In this document: positions 11,454 through 21,777 of the stretch, one piece after another | How the letters are laid out: the number at the start of each line of letters is the position of its first letter | Numbering within the stretch: the first letter of the stretch is position 1 | Assembly (NCBI GenBank): GCA_018902385.1 | Contig: JABSSW010000022.1 | Coordinates: 372,001 to 436,000, forward strand | Reading direction: 5' to 3' | Length of the DNA stretch: 64,000 nt | Source: Physcia stellaris | Lineage: Eukaryota > Ascomycota > Lecanoromycetes > Caliciales > Physciaceae | Position numbers and translations under genes: made by a program | Notes under the pieces: generated by a model | The model's input: the letters and a program-made list of their open reading frames with translations, nothing else | The model's database searches: none | What the model was told of the DNA's origin: nothing

Positions 11454-12899
11454 GGTGATGGCTGGGTTAAGTGAAGGAGATGGTGGCTGAGGTGCTTTTG
11501 TGAGCAGATCTAGTCGATCATTCAACGAGTGCTACTAGGAGAGTAATGTCACTTGACTGGAGTTGGAATTCGTACAAGTGTTGCGCAGAGAACAATTGAA
11601 CATGAGGAAGGCGATTGCCTGCCATCATGCGATGCTTGGCGTTGACGTTAGCACGTGATCGGACTCGCTTGCACCTGCTTATTTGAGGGTTATGCAGTGG
11701 AGAAAGACGCCGAGGACGCATAACGATGATTCCCTCAACGGACCAGAGTCTTAGTAGTGACTTACAAGTTACTTCTAACCTTGCACTACTATAATTTTAC
11801 GATTATTATTAGTTCACAGTGCTCTTTGTGTGACACTGTTGGCTCACATTGATTTTGTGCCACAAATCCGTCGACCTCACCATGGATTTCGCCGAGTATT
11901 GGCCGTACTTTACAAAATCCGTACACAAAAACCCTCTACATGTGTCATATGCCACGGAACATTCCACTCCCGATTATTAGAGTAGAGATATTCACTTCGG
12001 CCAAAGGGCCTGGCTACTGTGATGGAACCACGGGGAAAGCACCCATGCCTTGAGGTTGTCTTTTGCTCCAGTGGCCATGGACAGAGCCTTTAGCATTCAC
12101 TGCGACGCGGCTATAGTTTGTTTGATGTGTCTGTAGATAGGTATGCTGGGCAAGAAGAAAGTAAGTAGAACGACGCCATCCTGTAAAAGCACTCGTGAAA
12201 TGCCTGAGAAAGTTGGAGCCAGAGAAGCAAAAGCAAATATGAAATGCAGATATTAAAAATTATTGTCAGAACCTTACTCAACAAATAAGATGGAGAGAGG
12301 ACGGCAGCAACTTAGCGTATGATCGAGTTTCCTTCGATGCGTTAGAAGCCAATCATAATGATAGAGTAGCCTAACAGATATGCGTGAGCGACTCTCAACA
12401 GGATCAGCAGCCATACATGAGTGTTGCCGACGCAGTCAAGATTAAGGTTCACTGCCATAAATGACATAGCTTCCGCAGGTCACTTCGAGTGCGTGATATG
12501 AGGAGGCAATTGCTCAATACCGCAAAAGGTCTCCATTGAGTAGCTTGATTGAAGTCCCGAATACGAGATCGCTGATGACTCTCGCGGGCCAACCCCCCGA
12601 GCTTCTCCTGACAGCTTCAGATCATTTCCCTAGATGACGTTGAGACTGTGGGGGACTGGATAGATCCGAATTGGCGACACGTATCATAGCAAGCGAGTAA
12701 GCGGCTCTATGCAAGGACGTGGGTACTTGAACTGGTTCATGGTTGTGACCTGTATCCTCAGTCGGACGCGCTAGGCCAGTCCGTTTGCCGAATATGATCG
12801 TAGAGGACCCTGCAGTAATATGTAAGCTTAAAGAAGAAACTCCAGTGGTACCTGGCCCTGGTAGAAAGGAGCCAGCCTCCATGGCACCCTTAGGAAAAG
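11454..12899. other. Intergenic, 1.4 kb
   Basis: No gene, RNA or repeat is recognised. Short open frames here lack any family resemblance. The 3' part is the upstream region of the secreted-protein gene at 12900. Confidence 0.5.
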
Positions 12900-13403
12900 A
12901 TGTTTCTGTTATCTGCTGCCCTTTTCTGCTGCCTAACAACAAGCCTCCAAACTTATACAGCCAACTCTGTCACGGATCCGTTACCATTACCGACAACTCC
13001 TAGCAACCATATCCCTCTTCCCGATCCGCGGGATCCTTTTGCGCCACGTCGGAGAGTGTTTCCCACATTTCAATTGACAGATGGCTGGCATATGCAAACC
13101 ACTGTCTTCGAATGTGCTCTTCCAGCCACCACAGCTGCTCCTATCCTGGAGCACTTCTACCAAAACATAATCTTGTGGACGTTGGTGAACAGGTGTCCCG
13201 AGCTCAGACTGTTTCGTCTCCGATTGGGAGCTTTAACGATTGAATTCCAGTGCGGTCAAGTTGCGATTACATGGCATTTTGTCCGGAGGTTTGCTGAGAT
13301 GATGTTGGTTAGCACGCGGCAAGGTTTCACTGGGGCTTACCAGATATTCTATAACCACGTCGAGGGTGTCAGGATCATGGTTGCTCTGTATATTGATCTT
13401 TAA
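12900..13403 (+). CDS. Small secreted protein, member A of a local paralogous pair
   Basis: A 167-aa protein starting with a signal peptide (MFLLSAALFCCLTTSLQTYT). The mature part is proline-rich at first and then has a compact region around LEHFY, a QCGQVAITWHFVRRFAEMML stretch and a GFTGAYQIFYN motif. The same pattern occurs in the minus-strand gene at 41275-41811 (LEHFY, DCEESPIAWQM, GWAGMYQIRLYN, then a hydrophobic VALK ending), so the two are distant paralogs. I do not know a function. Members of this kind are found as hypothetical secreted proteins in filamentous ascomycetes. The single exon, the signal peptide and the similarity to a second gene support it as real. It is isolated, with about 1.4 kb free upstream and 0.8 kb downstream. 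Confidence 0.7.
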   Translation: MFLLSAALFCCLTTSLQTYTANSVTDPLPLPTTPSNHIPLPDPRDPFAPRRRVFPTFQLTDGWHMQTTVFECALPATTAAPILEHFYQNIILWTLVNRCPELRLFRLRLGALTIEFQCGQVAITWHFVRRFAEMMLVSTRQGFTGAYQIFYNHVEGVRIMVALYIDL

Positions 13404-14174
13404 GTCAGGACTGCCCTGCAACTAGCGTGGATCACCTAGTAAATATAGAAGAAGGAAAACTCTACACGCTCAGATTGTAGAACGTTGGAGGAAAAATCAG
13501 CTTTGGAGATCAAACGGCTTCGAGATTCTTGCAACACTGAGACGACTGTGGATAAAGATAGGAAGGTAAAAGCGCTTAGGATGAATGAAATGTCAAGCTC
13601 CATTCTAGCCCAAGCAACTAGGTTATCTCATCTGATAATCTTTGGTGTTAGTGAGGAATGAGGTTGGAAGATCGGAGTCCGAAAAATTGATTCTCCCTGT
13701 GACTCGAGGGCCTGATAATCCAAAAATTTGACTCCAGAAGTAGGTTTGGGATGAATGGGAGGGCAGCGTATATAATAGATGAGCAAGAGGTTATCATTTT
13801 GTCGATCTAACCCTTCTCTGCAGCTACCACCAGTGTAGCTTGTTAGCTTATAACGTAACGCGAGAATTCAGAGAAGCAAAGACACAAAGAATGATGACTT
13901 AGGATTTAGCACCTCCTTAACACTGCCACCTCAGCATCAAGCATTCTTAATATACGAAAAAGGATAACCTGATCCAATCTATCAAGTCCTAATCTGATGC
14001 CATCGAAAACGCGAGGAGGACGAAGCCGGAAGAGAGGAGAGTCGATTAAACGCTATGTAAAGTTTACTCTTGTAGTATGCAACGCTTCTTTATGCAAACC
14101 TCAAACCTGCCCTGACGATGTGTAGTCACAAATGGTAGGGGTACATATGATACAAGTGACATAGTGATGGGGAT
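13404..14174. other. Intergenic, 0.8 kb
   Basis: A moderately AT-rich stretch between the convergent ends of the secreted-protein gene and HSP10. Nothing is recognised. Confidence 0.5.
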
Positions 14175-14659
14175 TTATTCATTAATTTTGGCGAGTAGCC
14201 TGCGAGGAGCATTAGCATGTAATCCGGGAACACGTAAGTCGGGGTTGAAGAACTTACTCATAGTCCCTGAACAGCGAATACTCCTCGTCTTTGACCTTCA
14301 CTGGGCTTCCTCCATACTACCAGGGAGCGATCAGCCATCGGGAAAGGTAAAAGTCTCAGCCATCTAGTACATACTATTGGTATCAGGACCTTGTCTCCAG
14401 GTGCGACGCTGCACGCGACTCGCTTGCCTTCTTTATCTAGCCCTCCAGGCCCAACAGCGAGCACGGTGGCCTCATTGAGTTCTTTGACGCTGCTTTCGGG
14501 GAGATAGATCCCTCCTGCTGTCTTTGCTTCGGCCTTAACTCTCTGGACGAGGACACGATCAAGGAGGGGCGCCAGAGATTTGATTGACTTGAGTGCTGTA
14601 GACTAGAAGTAGAATTAGCTGATGATTCAATACTGCTCCGGTGAAAGAGATCTCACCAT
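14175..14659 (-). CDS. HSP10: Mitochondrial 10 kDa chaperonin (Hsp10/GroES)
   Basis: The co-chaperonin that caps Hsp60 in the mitochondrial matrix. Four coding exons on the minus strand are 14659-14657 (the ATG alone), 14602-14375, 14316-14258 and 14199-14175, giving 104 aa, the usual length. Introns are 54, 58 and 58 bp. Key segments are LAPLLDRVLVQR (start of the beta-barrel), the mobile-loop region KTAGGIYLPESS, ATVLAVGPGGLDKEGKRVA, and GGSPVKVKDEEYSLFRD. The last exon supplies LLAKINE. Unspliced, the frame would end after LIPIVCTRW, so it is invisible to simple ORF calling. It is divergent from the WD40 gene at 14978; the 318-bp shared promoter holds a perfect heat-shock element at 14781-14793, as expected for this gene. 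Confidence 0.95.
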
Positions 14660-14977
14660 CTCGAATAAGGTATTGGACTGAGGTTGCAGAAGGGGAGTAT
14701 TTTGCTGACAGGACTATGGAATACGTTGGTTGCGAAATACTTGTCGATGCTGCAGCTCTCGAAAGATGCCCCAAACTCAAGAAATTTCTGGAACCAAAGC
14801 CAAGACGGCTCTTCCCGTGAAGCGCTGGACGCTTCAGCCGCCAAATGACGGGGAAAGCTCCGCAATTCTCAGAATTGTTCTCCCTTTGAGGCACTCTGAT
14901 TTATATCAGACGAGATCAAATATTGGACATTGGTGTCGCAAGCTCTCTGTGCGGGCTTTCGGGATCGCGAGGTGCCA
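14660..14977. promoter_or_regulatory. Divergent promoter, HSP10 and WDR79-like gene
   Basis: A 318-bp region between two start codons facing apart. It contains the heat-shock element at 14781-14793. No other site is confidently recognised. Confidence 0.6.
14781..14793. promoter_or_regulatory. Heat-shock element in the HSP10 promoter
   Basis: The sequence GAAATTTCTGGAA is a perfect three-unit HSF site (GAA nn TTC nn GAA). It lies about 120 bp upstream of the HSP10 start codon, in the divergent HSP10/WD40 promoter. HSP10 genes are classical HSF targets. Confidence 0.75.
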
Positions 14978-16412
14978 ATGACAACCTACAGCTCGCGTTT
15001 CTTAGGCTCGTTCAAACTCCCACAACAGAGGCCAGCCAGTGGAGCAATTGATGATGAATCCACTTACTACGCCAATTTCAATCGGGGCTTCAACGAATCG
15101 ATTACGGGCAAGAGACACCATAGCTACACTCATTTCAAGAGTGCGCAATGGTAGTGAGGTCCCGGGACAAACCAGCGATCTTCAATTAATATTCCCGCAG
15201 GTCACCGGACGGCACCACAATCCTCACTTCGAGCGCTGACAATATCTTGAGATCTTTCGTCTTGTATTTCCCCTGTCCCTTCTATCCACTCAAGCTTCTG
15301 ACTAACACTCACGCCAAAGTCAGACCCACTGATCTCCTCGAATCCTCTACACCACTTACACTTCAACCCTACTCCTCTCAACCCGTCCCAGAACCCACCT
15401 ATGCAACGGCCTTCTATCCCCCATTTTCGCTCCAAAACTCCGCCTCGACTCTCTTCCTAGCCTCTCTACGCTCCCTACCCATCCGCCTCTACTCGCCATT
15501 CGCACCCTCCAAAGTGGCTTCATATCCACTCGTCTCACCAACTACAGAGGCCTTCATAGCGCCGCACTCGCTGCTCTTCTCCAACGAAGAGCCTAATCAC
15601 TTCTTCGCTGGAAGTGAGAGCTGTATCAGTCTTTTCGACTTGCAGCGAGATGGCGACGGCCCAGTTAGCAGGATGCATACCACGACCTCAAGACGTGGGA
15701 GCGGCGGAGTGGGGATGAAGGGCATTGTCAGTGCGCTCGGGATGAGTCCTGATGGGATACTGGCCGCGGGGACATTTACCCGGAATGTGGGCCTCTACGA
15801 TGACAATGGCAATGGGGGCACTGTCGCTATCTTCCCGCTCCAGAGTCCCGACAGCCCGAGGAGCGAGGGGGATGTGGGTCAGGGGACAGGGATCACGCAG
15901 CTCCTCTGGAGCGCATGCTCGCGCTACCTTTGCGTCGTTGAACGTGGAAGTGATGGGGTGGGTGTATGGGATGTCCGAGGCACTGGCCAGCGATTGGCGT
16001 GGTTTAGGGGCAGAAAGGCGCTAACGCCTCAGCGACTCGGTGTCGATATTGCGGGTCAAGAGATCTGGGCTGGAGGTACAGATGGCCACGTCCGCGTCTG
16101 GGAAGATTTGGGTATGAAGGAAGGCAGCATCGATCCGGTTGCGGAGTTTAAAGCACATGATGGTATGTTTGAAGAAACTTGATTGGACTTTGTTGGAAGT
16201 GGAGATTACTGATTTAAAAACCAGATGCCGTTTGTGCTACTTCGCTCCACTCTTCTGGGTCTGTATTAGCAACTGCTAGTGGGCAGCAGCATTTTTCACT
16301 AGGAGGCCATGACGGGCCCCTCAGAGCCGAGGATGAAGATAACGAGGACGATGATAACGGCGGGGAGGTAGAGAGACTGTACGATGATAGCCTGAAATTG
16401 TGGGGCTTATGA
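14978..16412 (+). CDS. WD40-repeat protein, WDR79/TCAB1-like
   Basis: A 420-aa beta-propeller protein resembling WDR79/TCAB1, which in animals binds CAB-box RNAs and helps telomerase and scaRNP assembly. The fungal role is not established. Exons are 14978-15150, 15201-15263, 15324-16162 and 16225-16412 (introns 50, 60 and 62 bp). Splicing joins YTHFKSAQW to SPDGTTILTSSADNILRSFV, the family's hallmark first blade, and then LPTDLLESS. Later blades include FAGSESCISLFDL, GIVSALGMSPDGILAAGTF, LWSACSRYLCVVERGSDGV and IWAGGTDGHVRVWE. The C-terminus is a short acidic region ending LKLWGL. The start ATG (14978) was chosen as the first in-frame ATG of exon 1. Confidence 0.75.
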
Positions 16413-17031
16413 GATTGCACTTGAATATCTTGAAATAGCCAAGTTCCGGGACTGTATTTCGAATAGTCTACACCATTTGTCTAGGACCCCGGCGCTGATA
16501 GTCTATGAATTCTCAGATAGCTTCAATTGCGCTATTAGTCCATCCATCTTCGCAGAGCGGACAGCATCCACATTGAGGTCTTTCTCGTTCCTTTCACGTC
16601 GGAAGCAGATGATGCCCAAGTCGTCAAGTCGTCAAGTCGTCAAGTCGTCAAGTCGTCAAGTCGTCAAGTCGTCAAGTCGTCAAGTCGTCAAGTCGTCAAT
16701 CTCCTGACTCGTGAGACTATTAGCACGATATATCATGTTTTGAGGGGGAATGCAAGACAAAGATGTAGCAACGGTAAATTATGTTTTATTGGTAGCCGGT
16801 ATGTCACTCTGTTGATTCACATCTTGTGCTCGATAAAGCTTGCGTAGGAAAAGGAATGAATGATTGGTAGACAGCCAAGAGTCGATTCCTCTATCTCCTT
16901 ATATCGTGGTGCTAGGCTTTCAACCATTCTATCAGCCTATACCATCCATGAGCAACTTCCTCCAATGTCCAATAACCATCTCAGCTCAAGCCAAACATCC
17001 AGCACCTCGACCTTCCACATCTCCCACCCAT
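16413..17031. other. Intergenic with an 8-bp minisatellite
   Basis: The 3' flanks of two convergent genes. The only structured part is the tandem repeat at 16618-16697. Confidence 0.6.
16618..16697. repeat. Minisatellite, AAGTCGTC x 10
   Basis: Ten perfect tandem copies of the 8-bp unit AAGTCGTC. It lies about 200 bp after the WDR79-like stop codon, in a region with no supported gene. The perfect array implies recent expansion, so length is probably polymorphic. Confidence 0.97.
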
Positions 17032-19917
17032 CTACCACCTCGCATCCAAAACCCTACTCACCCTCCGAAGCACCCTGCCTCCCCCAAGCAGTACTTCAAA
17101 CCTGCTCAATCTCTCCCTCTCCGACATCCTCACGAATGCCGAGAGCCCATACTTCTCTGCCCTCTCTTCCTCTCCAAGCATCTCCGTCTCGCTCTCCGGC
17201 GGCGCTTTTAATTCCGACAGCACCACCTGCGCAGCGAACGCATTGAGCCCCGCTCGCCGGAGGAAGATCTCCCACAGCGTTTCTTCGTGTAGGAGTTTCA
17301 GGCCGGAGTTCTGGGTACAATGTTTTGCCACCAGGCTGGCGATCCATTGCGCGAGATGCTCTGTGTCGCTGTCCGTGAGTATGATTTGTGTTTCCTCTAG
17401 ATGGGCGGTGCAGAAGGCCGTGAATTCAACCAAGGCCTCGCAGTCGTTTGAGTCGAGGGAGGGGGAGTCGGTAGAGGCTTCTGGTTGCCCGAATCCGGGA
17501 TTACCAGCGCAGTTGTTGCGTATCAGGATGATTAGACGCTCGTATCGTGGTGCTGTTTGTGCAACCTTTTCATGGAGAGCTGATCTTGTGGCTTGCCCGG
17601 GCAGGGACCGCTGTTTGATTTTTTGCAGCGTTGTGATGATTAGGCCTGTGCTTGGTGAGAGGATCATGTCAGCTTCGTCAGCCGTCGACTCGGTGCCTGA
17701 AGAGTGCAAGGTGACGGTTTTGGGGGTATTCTGCCTTGGCGCTGCACGTAGTATGAAATCGCGTTCGACGAATTCTGCTAATGGAAGGAGCCGCTGTATA
17801 TGGCGAAACAGGTTCCGATCTCGAAGAAACGAAGTCGAGACTACGATTGGGCAGGGATACGGTGGCGCTGTAAATTGTGGAGCTGCGTGTGGCAAGCGAA
17901 GAGGCTTTGGATGCGATGATTCCGTTGCTGATGGTGCCAGGTTTTGACCTTTGGGCACCACGTCTTTTGCTTTAGCGTGTTGCCCCTGCTTCGGGAAATG
18001 GTGCTCTGCCGTAAGCTTCGAATTTGTTGCACCCTTGTCGCGTAAGCTCATGAAGGTCTCCAACGATGTCAATGCCGAGAAAGGCTTCTCCAGTACTTCT
18101 GCTCTCTCGCTTGGTGTTCTCTGGGTGTGTTTAGCTTGTCCGGACCTGGAAGCCATACGAGGGGAGAGCTTTGGAACCTTTCGGAATGCTTCATGGTTTA
18201 CTGGATTTAGTTTCGTAGTTGCCAGCCAGGGAGATTGATCTCCGTCTTCCTCGGCACATTCATGGTTTTCATGGTCCAGCATCACTTTCCTCTTTTTAAC
18301 AAGAGACTCAATGTCTTTAGCCTCTGGGAAGATTCCATCTTTTAGCTCTTCTTCGTCCGAGTCACCGATCTCATCGAGCAAGCGAAGCCCTTCTGGCTTC
18401 CAGGTGAGGGTACTGCTATCCACGCGCTCTGGTATACTAAGGTAGTCTTCCGTAAGATTATCATCACCAATGCTTTCATAGGTCTCGACGCGGCCGAGAG
18501 CTGCAGGGAATGGCATCCACTGGAGGGATCTCTCCGTCTCTCCCACACCCGGCCAATAATGTTTGGAGAAGTGTGTTTTCTTCATCTCCAATAACCTCTC
18601 TTTGGTATTTTCCGACTGATTATTTGTCCTGAGATGCATAGATGGGGCCTTCCAAGGCGCCAGAGGTATCGAAAAGTCCATCACTGGGACCGGGACCCTA
18701 TGTGTGGTGTCCACTTCTTGAAGCTGTTCCTGTTCGATGCTCCTCTCGGCTTTGACGGCGATCGTTGCGATGTTCTCTTCAAAGAAAGCGTCGATGTCTT
18801 CCGACGAAATATCTTCCGGCCTGGCTATAGGTGACGGTAAACTCGGCATAACCTGGCGCATAGCTTCCTGGACGCTGGTATGAGGTCTTTGCCAAGGTGC
18901 AGGCTTTTCAGACTGCGGTGGTGTCAGTGGTACTTCGACTTTGAGATCTGCGAGCGGAGTCTTTCGAATTTGTGGTGATGGAGGACTTTCGTGAACCCCT
19001 TTGAGTGGGCTATACAATTCACCGAGACTTTCTAAGTCGAAGAGCATTGGATTTGTTTCCTGGGAGTCTAGGTGGTGTGTGATCTTGCTCTTCTCAAGTG
19101 AATCCTTTCCAAGAATACCTCGCTCAAGCTCCTTTAGTTCCTGCAATGTTGGGCTAATGGGCTCAGACAGAAGTTCAAGGTGTCCAGTGTCAGACGATGG
19201 CTCATACGGTAACACCGTTGGTGAAAATGGCAGCATCGGCGGCGTCATAGGCTCCACGGCTAGTTTCTGGTGATTGGAGTCAGTGTTTTGTACGAGGGCA
19301 CAGCTGTGACGGGTGACTTGCACCTTTGTCCTTGGTATTTCCTCCACTTCGAACGAAGAATGGTCTACCGCGATCTGGTCACAGCTCATTAGGTCTCGCA
19401 TGTAGTCCAACAAGGTAAGGGAAAGTTCGAGCTTCTCAGCCCTGCATGTGTCGAAATATTTGTCTGGTAGAGCGGCATATTCTGAAGGCCAGCTCAGGCC
19501 TTCATCAGCTTCCTCATCAAGCATCTCCAGCGGTAAATGCTCGTTTGCCAGGTCTGGCACTAGTGGTGGCGCAAACTCCCGCATATCTGTCTCATGATCG
19601 GTTCTTAGCATTGGCAACTCCTGCTTGATATTTCTGATCCGGTGAGGGTCCAACTCTACCCCTTCGAATGAGTTGTGCTCCAAGCTTTCGGTAAGTGATC
19701 CGAGTAGCAAAGCTTCATCTCTACCAACGTACAGCTTTTCCTTAGGTACCTCAGCTTTTGCCTCGTCGAATTTGACGAGGTTAGGTCCATCTTCCAAGTC
19801 TATATGTGCACTCTCAGAGATCAGTAGCCCGGCTAATGGGTCGACTTCGAGGTGGTTGGTTGTCAAACCATAGAACCGGGCGTAGTCGGTCAAGGAGGGA
19901 TCAGTCATATGCGGCAT
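17032..19917 (-). CDS. Large protein with C-terminal XPF/Zip2 (SHOC1)-like region (tentative)
   Basis: One uninterrupted frame. The first ATG (19917, MPHMTDPSLTDY) gives 961 aa; a second ATG at 19908 is also possible, and the frame is open some 57 bases further upstream without an ATG. The N-terminal 600 residues are acidic, Pro/Ser-rich and likely disordered. The C-terminal third looks folded: PCPIVVSTSFLRDRNLFRHI, then ADMILSPSTGLIITTLQKIK, RYERLIILIRNN, and a final helical part (TLWEIFLRRAGLNAFAAQVV ... FEVLLGGGRVLRRVSRVLD). This order recalls a degenerate ERCC4/XPF nuclease fold followed by a helix-hairpin-helix region, as in the meiotic crossover proteins Zip2/SHOC1. No ERKxxxD catalytic motif is visible, which would fit Zip2. 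The identity is inference only. Confidence 0.55.
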   Translation of the reverse strand: MPHMTDPSLTDYARFYGLTTNHLEVDPLAGLLISESAHIDLEDGPNLVKFDEAKAEVPKEKLYVGRDEALLLGSLTESLEHNSFEGVELDPHRIRNIKQELPMLRTDHETDMREFAPPLVPDLANEHLPLEMLDEEADEGLSWPSEYAALPDKYFDTCRAEKLELSLTLLDYMRDLMSCDQIAVDHSSFEVEEIPRTKVQVTRHSCALVQNTDSNHQKLAVEPMTPPMLPFSPTVLPYEPSSDTGHLELLSEPISPTLQELKELERGILGKDSLEKSKITHHLDSQETNPMLFDLESLGELYSPLKGVHESPPSPQIRKTPLADLKVEVPLTPPQSEKPAPWQRPHTSVQEAMRQVMPSLPSPIARPEDISSEDIDAFFEENIATIAVKAERSIEQEQLQEVDTTHRVPVPVMDFSIPLAPWKAPSMHLRTNNQSENTKERLLEMKKTHFSKHYWPGVGETERSLQWMPFPAALGRVETYESIGDDNLTEDYLSIPERVDSSTLTWKPEGLRLLDEIGDSDEEELKDGIFPEAKDIESLVKKRKVMLDHENHECAEEDGDQSPWLATTKLNPVNHEAFRKVPKLSPRMASRSGQAKHTQRTPSERAEVLEKPFSALTSLETFMSLRDKGATNSKLTAEHHFPKQGQHAKAKDVVPKGQNLAPSATESSHPKPLRLPHAAPQFTAPPYPCPIVVSTSFLRDRNLFRHIQRLLPLAEFVERDFILRAAPRQNTPKTVTLHSSGTESTADEADMILSPSTGLIITTLQKIKQRSLPGQATRSALHEKVAQTAPRYERLIILIRNNCAGNPGFGQPEASTDSPSLDSNDCEALVEFTAFCTAHLEETQIILTDSDTEHLAQWIASLVAKHCTQNSGLKLLHEETLWEIFLRRAGLNAFAAQVVLSELKAPPESETEMLGEEERAEKYGLSAFVRMSERERLSRFEVLLGGGRVLRRVSRVLDARW

Positions 19918-20312
19918 ATTGATATTGCGTGGAGCGTTTGGTATCTCAGAGGCGATACTTGGTGGGAATTGCAAGACAGGATGCGAACGGAAAAGCCAGA
20001 AAGGCCAGATCGGATGGGGTCTGTTTAGGGTTCCCCAATCTCCATCTGATTACCTTACCAACCTCTAAAGCACATCAGTCGCTTGAGAAGGACTCAGCCT
20101 GGGTTTGGAAGCTGGGAGATATATTTTGCTCCTATCCACGTCGCTTCCGAAATCTATCTAATTTTACATTGGTCAAAGTATTGATGTATCAATGCACGCT
20201 CGCTAAATCGCATTGAATGCTTGAAGGCCGAGGACAGAAAACTAGCTGAAGCAAAGAAAGGCCTGCAATCCTTAACTTTGTGATCTCGCCCAGCATTCCT
20301 GGCTTGACGACC
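19918..20312. other. Intergenic, 0.4 kb
   Basis: The upstream region of the large minus-strand gene and the 3' end of the dioxygenase gene. Nothing else is recognised. A short first exon of the large gene could hide here. Confidence 0.5.
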
Positions 20313-21777
20313 TCAATCGTTGTAATTGGACGTGCCTGATCCGTCTTTGTTCACTTTCGGTAAGCCATACTGAGAACTGTAATCATCTTCCTGCGACTTG
20401 CCCATGGGGTCAAAGACTGGACGCTCGGCTTGGGAAGCGACCCGAACTGCATGGCGACGATGAGGTGCAAAGCCGTAGGACGCGGAATGGTTCTACATTC
20501 CTATTAGTGCGCTGCTAGAGGTAGCTTAAAGAAAACGGGCTTACGCAGATACGATTGTCCCAAAAAGCTACGTCATCCTTCTGCCATTGGAAACGAACAT
20601 GTAGCTCCTGCGTCGTGGAGACAACTTCGTTGAGGTAGTTGATAATCGCGTTGCTCTCAGCTTTAGGAACGCCGACGATTTCGGTGACGAATCCTGGATT
20701 GAAGAAAACCGACTTCCAGCCAGTTACTGGGTGGGTTCGAACAAGAGGGTGCTCGGTAATGACGGGATCCCGTCGAACAGGACGGCCAAGAGCCCGCGAG
20801 CCCTCGGCCTGGATGTTGGCCGAATGCAGAGCGGTCAGACTTTCTGTAGAGATTCCAGCGTCAGCTTAACTTTACTTGAACGCTCTTCATCCAACCACAG
20901 GAATCATGTCGGGATCCAATTTCTTTGCTCGCTCATGATGCATGACTTATGAATACGACAGCTGTGCGAAATACGGAGAAAAGATTCAGAAATCTACACA
21001 CCCAAATACTTCTGCATAGGCACCGAAAGAGCGTCGTACACGGCGTATTGAGAGGCCCAAAGAGTATCACCGCCACCTCCGCGAGGAGGCCCTGTAAGGA
21101 CCTTGAGTGATGTATAGCTCGGCGGTTGAAGCTCGTAAGTCACCTAGATTACAGTGTTAGCTTTGCTCGATTCCAGGTAAGCGGCATCATACGTCAGAAT
21201 GCCATAGAAAGGTTGGAGTAAATTTAGCCCTTTGATCTTTCGAGCTTTCGTCAGTATAGACAACATGGACGTCCTCTAAGCCAGGGCGGCGGGGAACTGA
21301 AGTAGTGGCATGTTTGTGTAGCTTTCCAAAGTATTGTCCAAGCTCTCGCTGGGAGTCAATGTCGAAGTCTGTCTGATCCCGGAAGAACACAACCCCTCTG
21401 ATGGAGATCAACCGAGCTAAATCGTCCTTTTGGGCATCTGTGAGCTTGGCGAGATTGACCCCACGGATCTCAGTGCCAATCTTGGGATTATAATCAAAAA
21501 CATCGGCAGCCCCGGCGAGGAGGTTGCGGAATTGAGGATGACCATGGATGCCTCGGTCGTGGTACGGCACCTCCGTCAATGGCTCCCAGTGGAGGTCCGG
21601 AAAGCATGGGCGTAGATCTTCGTACTTGTAGAAGCCATGGTCTTCCACATTGGTGCGTCCGGGTACGTATTGGGTACTGTTGATCGTGCCGGCAGGTTTG
21701 GATAAAAATTTGCCACCACTCGACTTCCCGCCAAAAGAAGCTGGCAGAGTAGTACTCTCAATCAGCGCTGGAGCCAT
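20313..21777 (-). CDS. Fe(II)/2-oxoglutarate dioxygenase, TauD family
   Basis: A TauD-type oxygenase of 401 aa; relatives oxidise taurine or other alkylsulfonates to release sulfite, using 2-oxoglutarate. Exons (minus) are 21777-21193, 21143-21002, 20843-20545 and 20492-20313, with introns of 49, 158 and 52 bp. The iron-binding HxD is in LWHSDV at the end of exon 1. The distal His is in NHSASYGFAPHRRH at the start of exon 4, followed by the Arg expected to hold 2-oxoglutarate. Other family segments are IGTEIRGVNLAKL, RGVVFFRDQ, GDTLWASQYAVYDALS and HPVTGWKSVFF. The substrate is not known. No sulfur-assimilation gene is adjacent. Confidence 0.9.

Noticed and set aside
16477-16707. A 76-residue frame over the minisatellite
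   Set aside because: The repetitive SSRQVVK pattern simply reflects the 8-bp repeat; there is no promoter, homolog or splice support.
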